DNA from: Calditrichaceae bacterium
Lineage (GTDB): Bacteria > Calditrichota > Calditrichia > Calditrichales > Calditrichaceae
DNA: 7,236 nucleotides
Direction of reading: 5' to 3'
NCBI GenBank assembly: GCA_030622395.1
Contig: JAUXGF010000138.1
Coordinates: 1-7,236 of the forward strand
Shown here: positions 5,127-7,236 of the stretch, piece by piece
How positions within the stretch are numbered: position 1 is the first letter of the stretch
Layout: each line of letters begins with the position of its first letter
Notes under the pieces: model-generated
Told to the model about the DNA's origin: nothing
Databases searched by the model: none
What the model saw: only the letters and a program-made list of their open reading frames with translations
Made by a program: the position numbers and the translations under genes

Positions 5127-6530
5127 CTAATTAACCTGTATGCTTGCCGTAATCCGTTCTACCTCCGCATTCTTAATTAGGTAATCATATTGTGATAATA
5201 TTAGATTGATCTCGGCGTTAGTTAACGAATTGCGGGCGTCCAGGTATTCAATTTGCGCCGACATGCCTTGTTCATATTTTTTATTAATTAATTTAAATGA
5301 TTGGCGGGCGCTGTTTACGCGGTCTTTGGCGGTGATAATTTGTTTTTGGGCTACCTTTAAATTGTTCACCGCTTCCTGAACCTGTAATTGGATTAAATTC
5401 CTGGTCTCCTGCAATTGCGTTTGATATTTTTTTTCTTCTATTGCCGCCCGCTGCCTTTTAGCCTGATCCTGAAAACCGTTAAATAGATTCCATTGCAGCA
5501 CGCCCGAAACCATCCAGTAATCATTCTCTGAGTCGAACTTGTATTCTTCTCCCTGAAACCCATAATCAGCCGCTAAGCTAATGCCGGGCAAAAAGGCGCT
5601 GGCAGCTAATCCCTTTGAATAAACGGCTATCTCTGCCGCTTTCTCTAATTGTTTTAATTCTTCGCGATTTTTTAAAGCTAATGCCGTTGCCGCATCAAAA
5701 TTTGTATCGCTTATTTTTTCAACATTTAAATTATTTTCTATTTCAATCTTTTCCTGCAAGGGACGATTAAGAAGAAAATTAAAATGGGACTGCGCTAAAA
5801 TACTATATTTTTGAGATTCAGTAATTTGCTGCTCTATTTTACTTAATTCCGTCTGCGCCCGGTATACGATTTCTTTGGTAGCTTTTTCGCTTTCAAAAAG
5901 TTTTTGACTCACCCTCAAATTTTCTTTGAGCAACTTTTTTGTTTCTTTTAATAATCTTTCAACCTGAACGGTTTTTAAATAATTGAAATAAGCGGTTTTT
6001 ATCTCTGCCGCTAACTGACGTTTATATACATTAACTTCAAGCTCACTTACATTTTTGAGTTTCGATCTAATTTTATAATTATAATAAATAGCGGGTTGAA
6101 AGATGGGCTGAACCGCGCGGATTTTTGTATCGTGCTCTTTTTCCCTTAAAAAATGAATTTGTTCGTTAGGCAAATTTTCGGGGAAAGAACGTCCCTGCCC
6201 TTGCGCTTCCAACATATTATTTAGAGTTAAATAAACATTATTTAACATATCCCCGACAGGGAACTCTATTATCCGTCCGCCGCCGGCTCTCGAATAGCGG
6301 GCGTCAATACCAACGGACGGCAAAAACATACCACGCGCTTCTTTCAAGGACTTAACGCTTTGCTGATAAGAAAAATGTTTTTGCTTTAATGCTAAATTAT
6401 TCCCGAATCCTTCTTCGATATAACCGTTTAAAACCTCTATTTCCGAAAAGGGTTTGATTTCCTGCGCCGTTAATTCCAACCTGCCGCAGATCATCAAAAT
6501 AATAGCAGACATCAAAATGCTTTTAATCAT
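5127..6530 (-). CDS. TolC-family outer-membrane efflux channel
   Basis: This 467-residue outer-membrane factor forms the trimeric exit duct of the efflux system. A signal peptide covers about residues 1-22 (MIKSILMSAIILMICGRLEL, then TAQ). The two internally related OEP halves are visible. The first spans about 34-260, with FLPSVGIDARYS (69-80) as a beta-strand motif and long coiled-coil helices 160-255. The second spans about 285-460, with FLPGISLAADYGFQ (313-326), WNLFNGF (347-353) and a C-terminal helix containing YEQGMSAQIEYLDARNSL (419-436). An upstream in-frame ATG at 6548 would add six residues, but AGGAGA at 6541-6536 lies five bases before the ATG at 6530 and overlaps the longer reading, so 6530 is chosen. 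The gene follows the TetR gene by 59 bases. Confidence 0.95.
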   Translation of the reverse strand: MIKSILMSAIILMICGRLELTAQEIKPFSEIEVLNGYIEEGFGNNLALKQKHFSYQQSVKSLKEARGMFLPSVGIDARYSRAGGGRIIEFPVGDMLNNVYLTLNNMLEAQGQGRSFPENLPNEQIHFLREKEHDTKIRAVQPIFQPAIYYNYKIRSKLKNVSELEVNVYKRQLAAEIKTAYFNYLKTVQVERLLKETKKLLKENLRVSQKLFESEKATKEIVYRAQTELSKIEQQITESQKYSILAQSHFNFLLNRPLQEKIEIENNLNVEKISDTNFDAATALALKNREELKQLEKAAEIAVYSKGLAASAFLPGISLAADYGFQGEEYKFDSENDYWMVSGVLQWNLFNGFQDQAKRQRAAIEEKKYQTQLQETRNLIQLQVQEAVNNLKVAQKQIITAKDRVNSARQSFKLINKKYEQGMSAQIEYLDARNSLTNAEINLILSQYDYLIKNAEVERITASIQVN

Positions 6531-6535
6531 TGGAA

Positions 6536-6541
6536 TCTCCT
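6536..6541 (-). promoter_or_regulatory. Ribosome binding site deciding the TolC-like start
   Basis: AGGAGA on the minus strand sits five bases before the ATG at 6530. It lies inside the extra six codons that an ATG at 6548 would add, so initiation at 6530 is much more likely. Confidence 0.7.
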
Positions 6542-6548
6542 GAAACAT

Positions 6549-6554
6549 AGTATA
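6549..6554 (-). promoter_or_regulatory. Possible -10 box for the channel gene
   Basis: TATACT on the minus strand differs from TATAAT at one position and lies just downstream of the palindrome at 6560-6572. No good -35 is seen 16-18 bases upstream (the sequence there is an AT run near AAATAT). Initiation here would leave a leader of only about 12 bases, so the call is tentative. Confidence 0.25.
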
Positions 6555-6559
6555 TTAAT

Positions 6560-6572
6560 TGACTGATAGTCA
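6560..6572. promoter_or_regulatory. Candidate TetR-family operator
   Basis: TGACT-GAT-AGTCA is a perfect 5-bp dyad with a 3-base spacer. It lies in the 59-base gap between the TetR gene stop and the TolC-like gene start. Short, AT-flanked dyads next to the regulator gene are typical TetR-family operators. It lies just upstream of the possible -10 box, where a bound repressor would block transcription of the pump genes. A second copy was not found in the window. Confidence 0.5.
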
Positions 6573-6589
6573 TATTTATAGTAAAAAAT

Positions 6590-7225
6590 TTATTTTTTTA
6601 ATGAACGCCTTACCATTTCAGAAAAATGATCCATTATGTTTTCTAAATCAAATCCATGCTCTTCTGCAAGATGCCTGCCTTTTAACGATAATATTTGGAT
6701 TATCCCGGTAGACTGTCCCCAAAGAATAACTGCCGTTTTGGACGGATCAATATCTTCGCGAATAGTTCCGTCAGATATTCCGATTTTTAGCGCTTCGACT
6801 ACAACTTGTAATGCGTCTTCTCCCTGGTTGTGACACTCATTGGCGCATGTTTCATTTTTTTCAAAATCTATGGCGTGTGATTCATAATAAATCATTGCAT
6901 TAAAATAATCTGGATGCTTTTCAAAAAAATTATAATATGCCTTGCCAATTGCAGCTACTTTATCAATACCTTTCTTCTTTTCAGCGACCGCATCCTTAAA
7001 CATTTGGGTCATCAGACGCAGACCGCGGGCGTTAATTGCTAAATATAAATCTTCTTTATTTTTAAAATATAAATACAAAGTACCTTTGCTAAGTTCGGCT
7101 GCTTCCGCCACTTCATCCATGGTAGCGTCTCTCATGCCCTTAGAGAAAAAGACTTTTTCGGCGGAGTCAATAATGTCGTTATGTCTTTTTTCTTTTTCCC
7201 GTTCTTTTCTTTCTGCAATACCCAT
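6590..7225 (-). CDS. TetR/AcrR-family transcriptional regulator
   Basis: This 211-residue protein is a likely ligand-responsive repressor of the downstream efflux genes. The N-terminal DNA-binding domain covers about residues 15-60, with the helix-turn-helix at 33-54 (DATMDEVAEAAELSKGTLYL, then YF) followed by KNKEDLYLAI. The rest is the helical ligand-binding and dimerisation domain, which is divergent as usual. An unusual CANECH (Cys127, Cys131, His132) sits in this domain. A TTG at 7228 could add one residue, but GAGG at 7236-7233 is seven bases from the ATG at 7225 and only four from the TTG, so ATG is preferred. The gene's own promoter lies beyond the right edge. It ends 59 bases before the TolC-like gene, in the same direction, and the gap holds a candidate operator. 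Confidence 0.95.
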   Translation of the reverse strand: MGIAERKEREKEKRHNDIIDSAEKVFFSKGMRDATMDEVAEAAELSKGTLYLYFKNKEDLYLAINARGLRLMTQMFKDAVAEKKKGIDKVAAIGKAYYNFFEKHPDYFNAMIYYESHAIDFEKNETCANECHNQGEDALQVVVEALKIGISDGTIREDIDPSKTAVILWGQSTGIIQILSLKGRHLAEEHGFDLENIMDHFSEMVRRSLKK

Positions 7226-7232
7226 CAATCAA

Positions 7233-7236
7233 CCTC
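7233..7236 (-). promoter_or_regulatory. Ribosome binding site of the TetR gene
   Basis: GAGG on the minus strand is seven bases before the ATG at 7225 and is cut by the window edge. The spacing favours the ATG over the TTG at 7228. Confidence 0.5.

Noticed and set aside
6636..6833. Plus-strand open frame of 65 codons
   Set aside because: It is antisense to the TetR ligand-binding domain; a shadow frame.

Overview
The window is AT-rich bacterial DNA with seven genes, all on the minus strand, so the biological reading direction is from high to low coordinates. The families present (a DUF2141 protein, a DUF3108 protein, an RND pump with a separate TolC-like channel and a lipoprotein-type adaptor) indicate a Gram-negative, outer-membrane-bearing organism. 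Together with the intergenic repeats of heptamer, ccacgaag and mini-palindrome type, they suggest the Bacteroidota/Chlorobiota (Ignavibacteria-like) group. The taxonomic call is inference, not proof.

Layout in transcription order: a TetR-family regulator (7225-6590); a TolC-like outer-membrane channel (6530-5127); an RND periplasmic adaptor, probably a lipoprotein (4866-3811); a classical short-chain dehydrogenase/reductase (3572-2772); an exported DUF3108 protein (2703-1906); an exported DUF2141 protein (1529-1077); and the first 265 residues of an RND inner-membrane permease (795-1), which runs off the left edge. The last gene has no stop codon inside the window.

The regulator, channel, adaptor and permease are the parts of one tripartite efflux system under a probable TetR repressor. 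A 13-bp palindrome of TetR-operator type sits between the regulator and the channel gene. The unusual point is that three genes that are not pump parts (one cytoplasmic oxidoreductase and two exported proteins of unknown function) lie between adaptor and permease. They may make, modify or handle the exported compound, or respond to envelope stress; the sequence does not decide.

The intergenic gaps are long for an operon (238 to 376 bases in four of six cases), and three of them are packed with repeats. These are a 177-bp imperfect inverted repeat starting directly after the channel gene's stop codon; opposed arrays of 7-base repeats between adaptor and SDR; a composite of hairpins between DUF3108 and DUF2141; and, recurring in all three, 11-base palindromes with a 4-base stem and 3-base loop whose stem sequences vary while the architecture is kept. 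No RNA gene, CRISPR array, transposase or convincing rho-independent terminator was seen. The genes themselves are ordinary family members; the repeat architecture and the interrupted pump cluster are what deserve a second look.
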